Positions 28,208 through 36,330 of a DNA stretch of 64,000 nucleotides are shown one piece after another. How positions within the stretch are numbered: the stretch's first letter is position 1; the number at the start of each line of letters is the position of its first letter. Below the pieces are notes generated by a model. The model searched no databases. It was not told the DNA's origin and saw only the letters and a program-made list of their open reading frames with translations. The stretch lies in contig NZ_JOCA01000023.1 of NCBI RefSeq assembly GCF_000718785.1, positions 62,001 through 126,000 of the forward strand. Direction: 5' to 3'. The position numbers and the translations under genes were made by a program. The DNA comes from Streptomyces sp. NRRL WC-3626. Its GTDB lineage: Bacteria > Actinomycetota > Actinomycetes > Streptomycetales > Streptomycetaceae.

Positions 28208-29383
28208 TCAGCTCTCGCGCCGCTTGGCGCCGGCCCGCAGTTCGCCGCGCAGCGTCCGCGCGGTCCACCCCTCGCGCAGGGCCCGTCGTACGACATCGGC
28301 CTGCGACGGCGGGGCGAGGCCCTCCACGGGCGGGTCGCTGTCGAGGTTGGTGGGGAAGGGGTAGCCCTCGGCGCTCGCCGCGATCACGTTCTCCAGCCAC
28401 TGTTCGCCCGCGCCCTCGCCCCGGCGCTTCAGGAGCACCGGGTAGACGGCGCCCGCCACGGCCTCGCGGTCCACCGTCTCCATCGCCCGGCCGAACGCCG
28501 ACGACACCTGGAGCAGGTTGGCCATGCGCCGGATGTCCGCCGAGTGGTTGGCGCCCGCGGCGTGGAACAGCGCCGGGTTGAAGAACACCGCGTCGCCCTT
28601 GGCGAGCGGGAGCTGTACGTGGTGCTCCTCGAAGTACGCCCGGAACTCCGGGAGCCGCCAGGCGAGATAGCCGGGCTCGTACTTCTGCGAGTGCGGCAGA
28701 TACAGCGTGGGCCCGGACTCCACGGGCATGTCGCAGTGCGCCACCGCGCCCTGGAGCGTGAGCACGGGGGAGAGGCGGTGCACATGCGCCGGGTAGCGGG
28801 CGGCGACCTCGTCGGAGAGGAAGCCGAGGTGGTAGTCGCGGTGCACGGTCTGTGCCGCACCGCCCGGGTTCACCACGTTGACCTGCGAGGTGACCTGGTA
28901 GCCGGGGCCGAGCCAGGCCGAGGAGACCAGGGCCGTCGCCTCGTTCGCGTAGTACTCGGCGAACGCCTCCGGGTCGTACAGGGCCGCCTTCTCCAAGGCG
29001 TTCCACACCCGGTCGTTGGCACCCGGCTTGGCGAAGTGGTCGCCGGCGGCGGCGCCCGTGGCGCGCTGTTCGGCGATCAGAGCCTCGAACACGGCGGTCA
29101 TACGGTCCACCACCGCCGGATCGGCGAAGGCTCCGCGGATCACCACGATGCCGGGGCCGTCCGCGAACGCGCGCACCAGCTCGGCCTGTACGGCACGGCG
29201 GTCGGCGAGGGCGAGCCGGTCGGCGTCGTACAGCGGCACGTTCCGCTCGACGGCACTGGCGTGCGGGTAGGCGTCGAGGTCGGTCGACTGCTCCACCAGG
29301 GCGCGGAAGGCGTCGAGGTCGCAGTGCCGCTCGGACAGCCAGGCGGCCGGGGCGGGTGTCTGGTGGTGGGCGGAGGCTGACAT
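28208..29383 (-). CDS. Phytanoyl-CoA dioxygenase (PhyH) family Fe(II)/2-oxoglutarate oxygenase
   Basis: A 391-residue non-haem iron oxygenase. The HxD iron motif is in TVHRDYHLGF, the distal His in PALFHAAGANHS, and the 2-oxoglutarate-binding Arg in ADIRRMANLLQ. It is longer than simple PhyH proteins and has an extra C-terminal region. The first gene of the leftward run, it may hydroxylate or O-demethylate a cyclitol derivative to feed the SDR and dehydrogenases; this is inference from context. ATG at 29383 was chosen because AAGGGACG lies at proper spacing; GTG at 29404 is less likely. Confidence 0.85.
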   Translation of the reverse strand: MSASAHHQTPAPAAWLSERHCDLDAFRALVEQSTDLDAYPHASAVERNVPLYDADRLALADRRAVQAELVRAFADGPGIVVIRGAFADPAVVDRMTAVFEALIAEQRATGAAAGDHFAKPGANDRVWNALEKAALYDPEAFAEYYANEATALVSSAWLGPGYQVTSQVNVVNPGGAAQTVHRDYHLGFLSDEVAARYPAHVHRLSPVLTLQGAVAHCDMPVESGPTLYLPHSQKYEPGYLAWRLPEFRAYFEEHHVQLPLAKGDAVFFNPALFHAAGANHSADIRRMANLLQVSSAFGRAMETVDREAVAGAVYPVLLKRRGEGAGEQWLENVIAASAEGYPFPTNLDSDPPVEGLAPPSQADVVRRALREGWTARTLRGELRAGAKRRES

Positions 29384-29429
29384 GGGGTCGTCCCTTCGGG
29401 TCACGGAGCGACGCGGCTGATGCCATTCT

Positions 29430-29442
29430 TGTCAGTACAAAC
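29430..29442. promoter_or_regulatory. Copy of the shared 13-base operator motif
   Basis: TGTCAGTACAAAC lies in the 109-base gap between the divergent PhyH and LacI genes. Read on the - strand it is GTTTGTACTGACA, matching GTTTGTACTTACA at 20089 in 12 of 13 positions. Sharing of this motif by the two divergent promoters suggests one regulator controls both inositol blocks. Confidence 0.6.
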
Positions 29443-29492
29443 CCTTCGAACAACCAGCAGAGACCCATCAAAAACCCCTCAGGAGCCGAGCC

Positions 29493-30515
29493 ATGGGGCA
29501 CCCCTTCCCGATCCGGGAAATCGCACGTCAGGCCGGGTTGAGCGAGGCCACGGTGGACCGGGTCCTGAACGGCAGGGGAGGAGTGCGGGAGAGCACCGCG
29601 CGTGAGGTGCACCGGGCGATCGCCGACCTCGACCGGCAGCGCACGCAGGTCCGGCTGGTGGGGCGGACGTTCATGGTGGACATCGTGATGCAGTCGCCGG
29701 AGCGGTTCTCGACGGCCGTCCGGGCGGCGCTGGAGGCCGAACTTCCGTCCCTGCGCCCGGCGGTGATCCGTTCCCGCTTCCATTTCCGGGAGACGGGGCC
29801 GGTGGGGGAACTGGTCGCGGTGCTGGACCGGATCGGGCGGCGGGGCTCACAGGGGGTGTTCCTCAAGGCGCCGGACGTTCCGGAGGTCACGGCTGCCGTC
29901 GGGCGGCTGGCGGCTGCGGGCGTTCCCGTGGTGACGCTGGTGACGGATCTGCCGGCGAGTGCGCGGATCGGGCATGTGGGGAGCGACAACCGGGCGGCGG
30001 GGGCGACCGCCGCGTACCTGATGGGGCAGTGGCTGGGGGACCGCCCCGGCAATGTGCTCACGAGTCTCTCCAGCGGCTCCTTCCGCAACGAGGAGGAGCG
30101 GGAGATGGGGTTCCGCGCCACGATGCGCGCCCGGTTCCCCGGGCGGGCCCTCGTCGAGATCGCGGAGGGGCAGGGGCTGGACGCGACCCAGTACGACCTG
30201 GTGCGGGCCGCGCTGGAACGCGACTCGGGGATTCGCGCGGTCTACTCGATCGGGGGCGGCAACATCGCCACCCTGCGCGCCTTCGAGGACGCCGAACGTG
30301 AGTGCGCGGTCTTCGTCGCGCACGACCTCGACCACGACAACACCCGGCTGTTGCGGGAGCACCGGTTGTCCGCGGTGCTCCACCACGACCTGCGGCACGA
30401 TGTGCGGGAGGCGTGCCATCTGGTGATGCGGGCGCATGGCGCGCTGCCGCCGGCGGGCCCCACCCTCCCCTCGGCCATCCAGGTGGTGACCCCGTACAAC
30501 ATGCCCGCGCCGTGA
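29493..30515 (+). CDS. LacI family transcriptional regulator
   Basis: A 340-residue regulator. The helix-turn-helix IREIARQAGLSEATVDRVLNGRGGVRE is at residues 7-33, followed by a periplasmic-binding-type effector domain (about 60-330) similar to sugar-binding proteins: GVFLKAPDVPEV, VTLVTDLPASARIGHVGSDN, YSIGGGNIATLRAF. It is divergent from the PhyH run and probably controls it in response to a sugar or cyclitol. The DNA-recognition helix reads ATVDRVLN rather than the usual TVSRVLN, so its operator may deviate. Confidence 0.9.
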   Translation: MGHPFPIREIARQAGLSEATVDRVLNGRGGVRESTAREVHRAIADLDRQRTQVRLVGRTFMVDIVMQSPERFSTAVRAALEAELPSLRPAVIRSRFHFRETGPVGELVAVLDRIGRRGSQGVFLKAPDVPEVTAAVGRLAAAGVPVVTLVTDLPASARIGHVGSDNRAAGATAAYLMGQWLGDRPGNVLTSLSSGSFRNEEEREMGFRATMRARFPGRALVEIAEGQGLDATQYDLVRAALERDSGIRAVYSIGGGNIATLRAFEDAERECAVFVAHDLDHDNTRLLREHRLSAVLHHDLRHDVREACHLVMRAHGALPPAGPTLPSAIQVVTPYNMPAP

Positions 30516-30531
30516 CGCGGCCGGACTTCGC

Positions 30532-30712
30532 TCGCCCCCGCCGCCCCTTCCCGTCCCGTCTCCGGGGGCTCCGCCCCCAGACCCCCTTCGCGCAGTTCCC
30601 CGCGCCCCTGAAGGGGCGCGGGGAACTGCGCGATCAACCCCCACCGACCCGCAGGTCCGGGGTCGAGGGGCAGCGCCCCTCGGGACGGGACGGGAAGGGG
30701 CGGCGGGGGCGA
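30532..30712. repeat. Composite palindromic intergenic repeat (REP-like), copy A
   Basis: The outer arms 30532-30560 and 30684-30712 are a perfect 29-base inverted repeat (TCGCCCCCGCCGCCCCTTCC...). Inside lie a perfect 21-base inverted repeat (30589-30609 with 30612-30632) and hairpins around 30559-30583 and 30665-30681. It fills the gap between two convergent genes and can act as a bidirectional terminator. Related arms occur at 42131 and 60685. Confidence 0.85.
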
Positions 30713-30718
30713 AAGAGC

Positions 30719-31870
30719 TCAGAGGGTCACCCACGCACCGCTCTCCGCGGACCGCGTCATCGCGTCCAGCGCCGCCGCGCTGTGGACCGCGTCCGCGAGC
30801 GACGCCCCGTACGGAACCCCTTCCGCCACCGAGCGGAGGAACCGGTACGCCTCGATCACCTTCAGATCGTCGTACCCCATCGCGTTCGCGGCACCCGGCT
30901 GGAAGGCGCCGAACTCACCGTGTCCCGGGCCGACGTAGACCGTGCTGACGGGCTGGTCCTGGTACCCCGTCCCCCGGCTGACGCCCAGTTCGTTCATTCG
31001 GCGGAAGTCCCAGAACACCGCCCCCTCGGTGCCATGCACCTCGAAGCCGTAGTTGTTCTGCTCCCCGACCGACACCCGGCAGGCCTCCAGCACGCCGCGC
31101 GCCCCGGAGGCGAACCGCAGCAGACAGCTGACGTAGTCCTCGTTCTCCACCGGCCCGAGTTCGCCGCCGGCCGCACGGGAGTGGCCGGCCGTGGCGCCCG
31201 CCGGGCGGGACCGCTCGGGCACGAAGACCGCCGTGTCCGCGGTCAGCGAGGCGATGTCGCCCAGCAGGAACCGGGCCAGGTCGACGCCGTGCGAGGCCAG
31301 ATCGCCGAGCACCCCGCTGCCCCCGCGGGCGCGCTCGTAGCGCCAGGTCAGCGCACCCTCGGGATGGGCGGCGTAATCGCTGAACAGCCGGATACGGACA
31401 TGCGTGACGGTCCCGATGCCGCCGGAGGCGATCAGCTCGCGCGCCGCCTCCACCGCCGGCGCGTTGCGGTAGTTGAAGCCGACCGTCCCCTGGACTCCCG
31501 CCTTCGTGACCGCGTCCGCGACCGCGCGGGCGTCGTCCGCGCCCAGCCCCACCGGCTTCTCGATCCAGATGTGCTTGCCCGCCTCCGCCATCGCGACGGC
31601 GATCTCGCGGTGCAGGAAGTTCGGCGCGGTGATGCTGACGGCTCCGACCCGGGGGTCGGCGGCCACCTCCCGCCAGTCGCGGGTGGTCGAGGCGAACCCG
31701 AACTGCGCGGCGGCCTCCTCGGCCCGGCCCGGCACCTCCTCGGCGACCGTGATCAGCTCCGGGCGCAGGGCCAGCTGCGGATAGTGGTGCCGTACGCGCG
31801 CGTACGCCTGGGTGTGCACCCGCCCCATCCAGCCGAATCCGACGACGGCGACACCCAGCGCATCCACCAT
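30719..31870 (-). CDS. Gfo/Idh/MocA family oxidoreductase
   Basis: A 383-residue member, longer than the other three in the window. VAVVGFGWMGRVHTQAYARV is the Rossmann motif, HIWIEKPVGLGADDA the EKP motif, and GVLGDLASHGVDLARFLLG contains the catalytic Asp and His. NEDYVSCLLRF and GTEGAVFWDF fit the C-terminal sheet. The substrate is probably a sugar or cyclitol. The gene faces the GntR/ring-cleavage operon head-to-head, and its stop is 7 bases from the REP-like element. Confidence 0.85.
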   Translation of the reverse strand: MVDALGVAVVGFGWMGRVHTQAYARVRHHYPQLALRPELITVAEEVPGRAEEAAAQFGFASTTRDWREVAADPRVGAVSITAPNFLHREIAVAMAEAGKHIWIEKPVGLGADDARAVADAVTKAGVQGTVGFNYRNAPAVEAARELIASGGIGTVTHVRIRLFSDYAAHPEGALTWRYERARGGSGVLGDLASHGVDLARFLLGDIASLTADTAVFVPERSRPAGATAGHSRAAGGELGPVENEDYVSCLLRFASGARGVLEACRVSVGEQNNYGFEVHGTEGAVFWDFRRMNELGVSRGTGYQDQPVSTVYVGPGHGEFGAFQPGAANAMGYDDLKVIEAYRFLRSVAEGVPYGASLADAVHSAAALDAMTRSAESGAWVTL

Positions 31871-31933
31871 GAAAAGCCTCTCTCCGGCCCGTTCCCCGTG
31901 CTGTCCCGCCCACCCTGAGCGGCGACCGGGATC

Positions 31934-31949
31934 ATGTCAACCTTTTGAC
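31934..31949. promoter_or_regulatory. Inverted TTGACA pair, probable divergent -35 elements
   Basis: TGTCAA and TTGACA flank a 4-base spacer, a perfect 6-base inverted repeat. Read leftward it supplies a -35 for the oxidoreductase at 31870. It could equally be an operator half-site pair. Confidence 0.45.
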
Positions 31950-31996
31950 AGGACAAATGTCGCGCCCTCCGCATCGGATCTCATCTGGCGAACAAA

Positions 31997-32030
31997 ATTG
32001 TTGACAATCTTGTCTGGCTAGATTTACGTT
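31997..32030 (+). promoter_or_regulatory. Promoter and GntR (FadR-type) operator of the ring-cleavage operon
   Basis: ATTGTTGACAAT (31997-32008) is a perfect palindrome around TG and fits the TNGTNNNACNA style of FadR-subfamily GntR operators. It contains a TTGACA -35 (32001-32006) followed after 18 bases by TACGTT as a -10. The GntR gene begins 30 bases later, so autoregulation is likely. The same 10-base core recurs at 36288. Confidence 0.65.
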
Positions 32031-32059
32031 CGACAGGCACTCACTCAGGGAGGGCAACC

Positions 32060-32710
32060 ATGCCGAACCAAGCCCGTCCGGGCACCGGGGAGCAGGCGAA
32101 ACAGCTTGCGCTCGGGCAGCTGCGGGAGGCGATCCTGCGCGGCGACATGGCGCCGGCGCAGCGGCTGGTGGAGAACGAACTCGCCGAGCAGTTCGGCGTG
32201 ACCCGGGCCAGTATCCGGGCCGCGCTGATAGAGCTGGAGTCCCAGGGGCTGGTGGAGCGGATCCGCAACCGTGGTTCACGGGTGCGGGTGGTGACCGTGG
32301 AGGAAGCGGTCGCCATCACCGAATGCCGCCTGGTCCTCGAAGGTCTCTGCGCGGCGAAGGCGGCGGCCGCCGTCACCGACGCACAGGTCACCGAGCTCAA
32401 GGACCTGGGCACGTCGATGCGCAAGGCCGTGGCCGACGGTGAACCGCTCACCTACTCGGATCTCAATCACGAACTCCACGCCAGGATCCGCGAGTTCTCC
32501 GGCCAGCTGACGGCCGTGGAGCTCCTGGAGCGGCTCAACGCCCAACTGGTGCGGCATCGCTTCCAGCTGGCGCTGCGACCGGGGCGTCCGCAGCAGTCCC
32601 TGAGCGAGCATCTGGCCATGATCGAGGCGATCGCGGCCAGGGACCCGCAGGCGGCCGAGGCGGCCGTCCGAGCCCACCTCACCAGCGTGATCGAGGCGCT
32701 GCGCGACTGA
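32060..32710 (+). CDS. GntR family regulator (FadR/FCD subfamily)
   Basis: A 216-residue protein with a winged helix-turn-helix at residues 10-80 (AEQFGVTRASIRAALIELESQGLVERIRNRGSRV read in parts) and an all-helical FCD ligand domain from about 85 to 210, which normally binds a carboxylate through a metal. It is the first gene of an operon for ring-cleavage enzymes and probably responds to an aromatic acid or pathway intermediate. GGGAGGG precedes the ATG. Palindromic sites at 31998 and 36288 are its likely targets. Confidence 0.9.
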   Translation: MPNQARPGTGEQAKQLALGQLREAILRGDMAPAQRLVENELAEQFGVTRASIRAALIELESQGLVERIRNRGSRVRVVTVEEAVAITECRLVLEGLCAAKAAAAVTDAQVTELKDLGTSMRKAVADGEPLTYSDLNHELHARIREFSGQLTAVELLERLNAQLVRHRFQLALRPGRPQQSLSEHLAMIEAIAARDPQAAEAAVRAHLTSVIEALRD

Positions 32711-32758
32711 CCCACGCACCGGGGCGGGCGTCACCTGTCACCAAGGAGATTCCGAGTA

Positions 32759-33511
32759 ATGACGCATGGCAACGCGCCCGCCGCCGTTCCCCGTTCGACG
32801 CTCGTCGTCACCGCGCACGCGGGCGACTTCGTGTGGCGGGCGGGCGGCGCCATCGCCCTGGCCGCCTCGCGCGGGGAGAAGGTCACCATCGCCTGCCTGA
32901 CCTTCGGCGAGCGCGGCGAGTCCGCCAAGGCGTGGCGGGAGGGCAGGAAGCTGGACGAGATCAAGGCGATCCGGCGGGCGGAGGCCGAGGAGGCCGCCGC
33001 CACCCTCGGGGCCGAGGTCCGCTTCTTCGACGCCGGCGACTATCCGCTGCTCGCGACCCCCTCACTGACCGACCGGCTCGTCGAGGTCTACCGCGCCACC
33101 CAGCCCGACGTGGTGCTCACCCACCCCGTCGAGGACCCGTACAACGGTGACCACCCGGCCGCCAACCGCATGGCCCTGGAGGCCCGCGTCCTCGCGCAGG
33201 CCGTCGGCTATCCGGGCGAGGGCGAGATCATCGGGGCCCCGCCCGTCTTCTACTTCGAGCCGCACCAGCCCGAGATGAGCGGCTTCAGGCCCGAGGTCCT
33301 GCTCGACATCACCGAGGTGTGGGAGACCAAGCGCGAGGCCATGGAGTGCCTCGCCGCCCAGCGGCACCTGTGGGACTACTACACCGACCTGGCCGTCCGT
33401 CGCGGCGTCCAGCTCAGGCGCAACGCCGGCCCCAACCTGGGCCTGCCGCACAAGACCATGGCCGAGGCGTTCATGCGCCCGTACCCGCAGATCGCGAAGG
33501 AGCTCGCATGA
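32759..33511 (+). CDS. galB: PIG-L/LmbE-fold hydratase, probable 4-oxalomesaconate hydratase (GalB-like)
   Basis: A 250-residue zinc-dependent PIG-L fold protein. The usual AHPDDE motif is replaced by TAHAGDFVWRAGG (His20, Asp23), the form I associate with GalB, which hydrates 4-oxalomesaconate to 4-carboxy-4-hydroxy-2-oxoadipate rather than removing acetyl groups. The second metal region is LTHPVEDPYNGDHPAAN. Context supports this: the next two genes encode aldolase and tautomerase relatives of GalC and GalD. ATGA of the next gene overlaps its stop. Confidence 0.8.
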   Translation: MTHGNAPAAVPRSTLVVTAHAGDFVWRAGGAIALAASRGEKVTIACLTFGERGESAKAWREGRKLDEIKAIRRAEAEEAAATLGAEVRFFDAGDYPLLATPSLTDRLVEVYRATQPDVVLTHPVEDPYNGDHPAANRMALEARVLAQAVGYPGEGEIIGAPPVFYFEPHQPEMSGFRPEVLLDITEVWETKREAMECLAAQRHLWDYYTDLAVRRGVQLRRNAGPNLGLPHKTMAEAFMRPYPQIAKELA

Positions 33512-34215
33512 GCGGCGTCGTCGTCACCAACCCCCCGAAGGCCGAGCCCGAGGACGTCGAGGCGCTCGCCGGGTACGGCGTGGCCACGATCAGCGAGGCG
33601 ATGGGCCGAACCGGTCTGCTCGGCCCCGGAATCCGCCCGGTCCAGCAGGGCGTACGGGTCGCGGGCACCGCGGTCACCGTGCTCTCCTGGCCCGGCGACA
33701 ACCTGATGATCCACGCCGCCGTGGAGCAGTGCGGCGAGGGTGACCTCCTGGTCGTCACCACCACCTCCCCTTCCACCGACGGCATGTTCGGCGAACTGTT
33801 CGCCACCGCCCTGCGACGGCGCGGTGTGCGCGGCCTGGTCATCAACGCGGGCATCCGTGACACCCAGGAGCTCCGGGAGATGGGCTTCGCCGCCTGGACC
33901 CGGGCGGTCTGCGCACAGGGCACCGTGAAGGCGACCGGCGGCTCGGTGAACGTACCGGTCGCCGTCGACGGGCAGGTGATCCGTCCCGGTGACGTGATCG
34001 TCGCCGACGACGACGGCGTGGTGGTCGTCCCCCGCGAGCGCGCCCGCCGGGTCGCGGAGGCGTCCGAGGCACGCGAGAAGAAGGAGGCCGCCTCCCGCGC
34101 CGCCTTCATCGAGGGCCAACTCGGCCTGGACCGCTACGGGTTGCGCGAGAAACTGGAGCAACTGGGCGTGACCTACCGGTCGTACGACGAGTACACGGCC
34201 GGGGAAGGATCGTGA
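33508..34215 (+). CDS. galC: RraA-family aldolase, probable 4-carboxy-4-hydroxy-2-oxoadipate aldolase (GalC/LigK-like)
   Basis: A 235-residue RraA-fold class II aldolase. GYGVATISEAMGRTGLLGPGIRPVQ is typical of CHA aldolases; GLVINAGIRDTQELREMGF supplies the Arg-Asp pair used for pyruvate and divalent-metal binding; GDVIVADDDGVVVVPRERA closes the core. The reaction gives pyruvate and oxaloacetate from 4-carboxy-4-hydroxy-2-oxoadipate. It starts inside the galB-like stop (ATGA) and ends inside the galD-like start (GTGA). Confidence 0.85.
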   Translation: MSGVVVTNPPKAEPEDVEALAGYGVATISEAMGRTGLLGPGIRPVQQGVRVAGTAVTVLSWPGDNLMIHAAVEQCGEGDLLVVTTTSPSTDGMFGELFATALRRRGVRGLVINAGIRDTQELREMGFAAWTRAVCAQGTVKATGGSVNVPVAVDGQVIRPGDVIVADDDGVVVVPRERARRVAEASEAREKKEAASRAAFIEGQLGLDRYGLREKLEQLGVTYRSYDEYTAGEGS

Positions 34216-35324
34216 CCGCCCCCGACGGGGTGCGCTGCATGCTGATGCGCGGCGGCACGTCGAAGGGCGGCTACTTCCTGGCCGACGACCTGCCCGCCGA
34301 GCCCGCGGCCCGCGACGCCCTGCTGCTGCGGATCATGGGCAGTCCGGACCCGCGCCAGATCGACGGCCTGGGCGGCGCCCACCCGCTGACCAGCAAGGTC
34401 GCCGTGGTCTCCCGCTCGGCCGACCCGGACGCCGACGTCGACTATCTGTTCCTCCAGGTCGCCGTGGACACCTGTGAGGTCACCGACCGGCAGAACTGCG
34501 GCAACATCCTCGCCGGAGTGGGCCCGTTCGCCGTCGAACGCGGGCTGGTCCCGGCCGGGGACGACCGGACGTCCGTACGCGTCCGCATGCTCAACACCGG
34601 CGAACGTGCCGTCGCCACCTTCCCCACTCCGGGCGGGCGCGTCGACTACACCGGTACGGCCGAGATATCGGGCGTACCGGGCACGGCGGCCCCGGTCGTC
34701 ATCGAGTTCCCGCAGGGCGGCAGCCCGCTGCTGCCCACCGGCAACGTCCGCGACACCGTCGCCGGCACCGAGGTGACCTGCGTCGACAACGGCATGCCGG
34801 TGGTGCTGATCCCGGCGGCCGCGCTGAACGCCACCGGGTACGAGACGCCCAGGGACCTGGAGGAGGACCTCGTGCTCGCCGGCCGCCTCCGGGAGATCCG
34901 GCTGGCCGCCGGGCATCTGATGGGCCTCGGGGACGTGGAGGGCGCCACCGTGCCCAAACCGACCCTGCTCGCCCCGCCCCGGCACGGCGGCGCGGTCACC
35001 ACCCGCACCTTCATCCCCGTGCGCTGCCACACCTCCATCGGCGTCCTGGGCGCCGCGAGCGTCGCCGCCGGACTGCGCGTCCCGGGCGGCGTGGGGGAGG
35101 GGATCGCGGAACTCCCCGAGTCCGACCGCGTACGCGTCGAACACCCCACCGGGTTCCTGGAGGTCGATGTCCACGTTGACCCCGGCTCCGCCGTGGTCCG
35201 CCGTACCGCCGTCGTCCGCACCGCACGCAAGATCCTCGACGGCACCGTCTTCCCCCGGTCCGCCGCCACGGCGCCGATCCCCGCACAACGCCCTGGAGGC
35301 ACCCTTGACTCCGCCGCTCGGTGA
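34212..35324 (+). CDS. galD: PrpF-family isomerase, probable 4-oxalomesaconate tautomerase (GalD-like)
   Basis: A 370-residue protein of the PrpF/DAP-epimerase-like fold made of two similar halves. Motifs: RCMLMRGGTSKGGYFLADDLP at the start, QIDGLGGAHPLTSKVAVV, and the catalytic Cys region DRQNCGNILAGVGPFA. GalD tautomerises the keto form of 4-oxalomesaconate to the enol form used by GalB. The GTG start overlaps the aldolase stop. The last 20 bases overlap the dioxygenase start. Confidence 0.85.
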   Translation: MTAPDGVRCMLMRGGTSKGGYFLADDLPAEPAARDALLLRIMGSPDPRQIDGLGGAHPLTSKVAVVSRSADPDADVDYLFLQVAVDTCEVTDRQNCGNILAGVGPFAVERGLVPAGDDRTSVRVRMLNTGERAVATFPTPGGRVDYTGTAEISGVPGTAAPVVIEFPQGGSPLLPTGNVRDTVAGTEVTCVDNGMPVVLIPAAALNATGYETPRDLEEDLVLAGRLREIRLAAGHLMGLGDVEGATVPKPTLLAPPRHGGAVTTRTFIPVRCHTSIGVLGAASVAAGLRVPGGVGEGIAELPESDRVRVEHPTGFLEVDVHVDPGSAVVRRTAVVRTARKILDGTVFPRSAATAPIPAQRPGGTLDSAAR

Positions 35325-36255
35325 CATCGCCCATATCGGCCACGCCCAGCTGTTCACACCCGACCTGGACGCCAGCGTCGCCTTCTTCACGGACTACCTG
35401 GGCCTGACGGTCAACGGCCGGGACGGCGACACCGTCTATCTGCGCACCTACGACGACTACGAACACCACAGTCTGGTGCTCACCGCCCGCGAACAGCCGG
35501 GCCTCGGCCGGCTCGCACTGCGTACCTCGGGCGAGGAGGCGCTGCACCGCCGGGTCGCGGCCCTGAAGGCGGCGGGACGGCCCGGGACATGGGCCGAGGA
35601 CGAGCCCGGTATCGGCAGGCTGTACCTCACCACCGACCCCGACGGCCACGAGCACGCCCTGTACTGGGAGAGCGAGCACTACCGGGCGCCCGAGGAACTG
35701 CGTCCGGCGCTGAAGAACCAGCCACAGGCCAAACCCAACCGGGGCGTGGGCGTCCGCCGCCTCGACCACGTCAACTTCCTCGCCTCCGACGTCCTCGCCA
35801 ACGCCGAGTTCCAGGAACACCTCCTCGGCGCCCGGCCCACCGAGCAGATCAGGCTCGACTCCGGGAGGATCGCCGCCCGTTGGCTGACCTTCACCGACAA
35901 GTCGTACGACGTCGTCTACACCGAGGACTGGACCGGCTCCTCCGGACGGCTGCACCACATCGCCTTCGCGGCGGACACCCGCGAGGACATCCTGCGCGCC
36001 GCCGACCTCGCCATCGACAGCGGCGTGTTCATCGAGACGGGCCCGCACAAGCACGCCATCCAGCAGACCTTCTTCCTCTACGTCTACGAGCCCGGCGGCA
36101 ACCGCGTCGAGCTGTGCAATCCGCTCACCCGGCTGGTGCTGGCGCCCGACTGGCCGCTGATCACCTGGACCGAGGCGGAGCGGGCCAGGGGACAGGCCTG
36201 GGGCCTGAAGACCATCGAGTCCTTCCACACCCACGGCACCCCGCCGACCGCCTGA
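35305..36255 (+). CDS. Type I (VOC) extradiol ring-cleavage dioxygenase
   Basis: A 316-residue two-domain vicinal-oxygen-chelate dioxygenase similar to catechol 2,3-dioxygenase. The Fe(II) triad is intact: His155 in LDHVNF, His217/218 in LHHIAFA and Glu269 in YEPGGNRVELCN, with spacing very close to XylE. The operon context (hydratase, tautomerase and CHA aldolase) implies that it opens a carboxylated ring such as gallate to 4-oxalomesaconate, a step normally done by the unrelated type II LigB/GalA enzymes; the substrate is inferred. The start is TTG at 35305, with GGAGG 5 bases upstream; the longer frame from 35167 lies inside the tautomerase gene. Confidence 0.87.
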   Translation: MTPPLGDIAHIGHAQLFTPDLDASVAFFTDYLGLTVNGRDGDTVYLRTYDDYEHHSLVLTAREQPGLGRLALRTSGEEALHRRVAALKAAGRPGTWAEDEPGIGRLYLTTDPDGHEHALYWESEHYRAPEELRPALKNQPQAKPNRGVGVRRLDHVNFLASDVLANAEFQEHLLGARPTEQIRLDSGRIAARWLTFTDKSYDVVYTEDWTGSSGRLHHIAFAADTREDILRAADLAIDSGVFIETGPHKHAIQQTFFLYVYEPGGNRVELCNPLTRLVLAPDWPLITWTEAERARGQAWGLKTIESFHTHGTPPTA

Positions 36256-36287
36256 CGGCCACCGCACCCCTCACATTGTTCCTGAGA

Positions 36288-36297
36288 TTGTCAACAA
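36288..36297. promoter_or_regulatory. Second GntR operator copy, before the MFS remnant
   Basis: TTGTCAACAA is the reverse complement of the TTGTTGACAA core at 31998. It lies 33 bases after the dioxygenase stop and just before the truncated transporter. A TTGACG hexamer follows at 36303, so this may be a former promoter of the transporter gene. Confidence 0.55.
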
Positions 36298-36330
36298 AAA
36301 CGTTGACGCTGTGCGGCGGGGTCCCCGACC

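Noticed and set aside
27374..29380. 668-codon + strand frame across the SDR and dioxygenase genes
   Set aside because: Val/Gly/Arg-rich shadow of two well-supported - strand genes.
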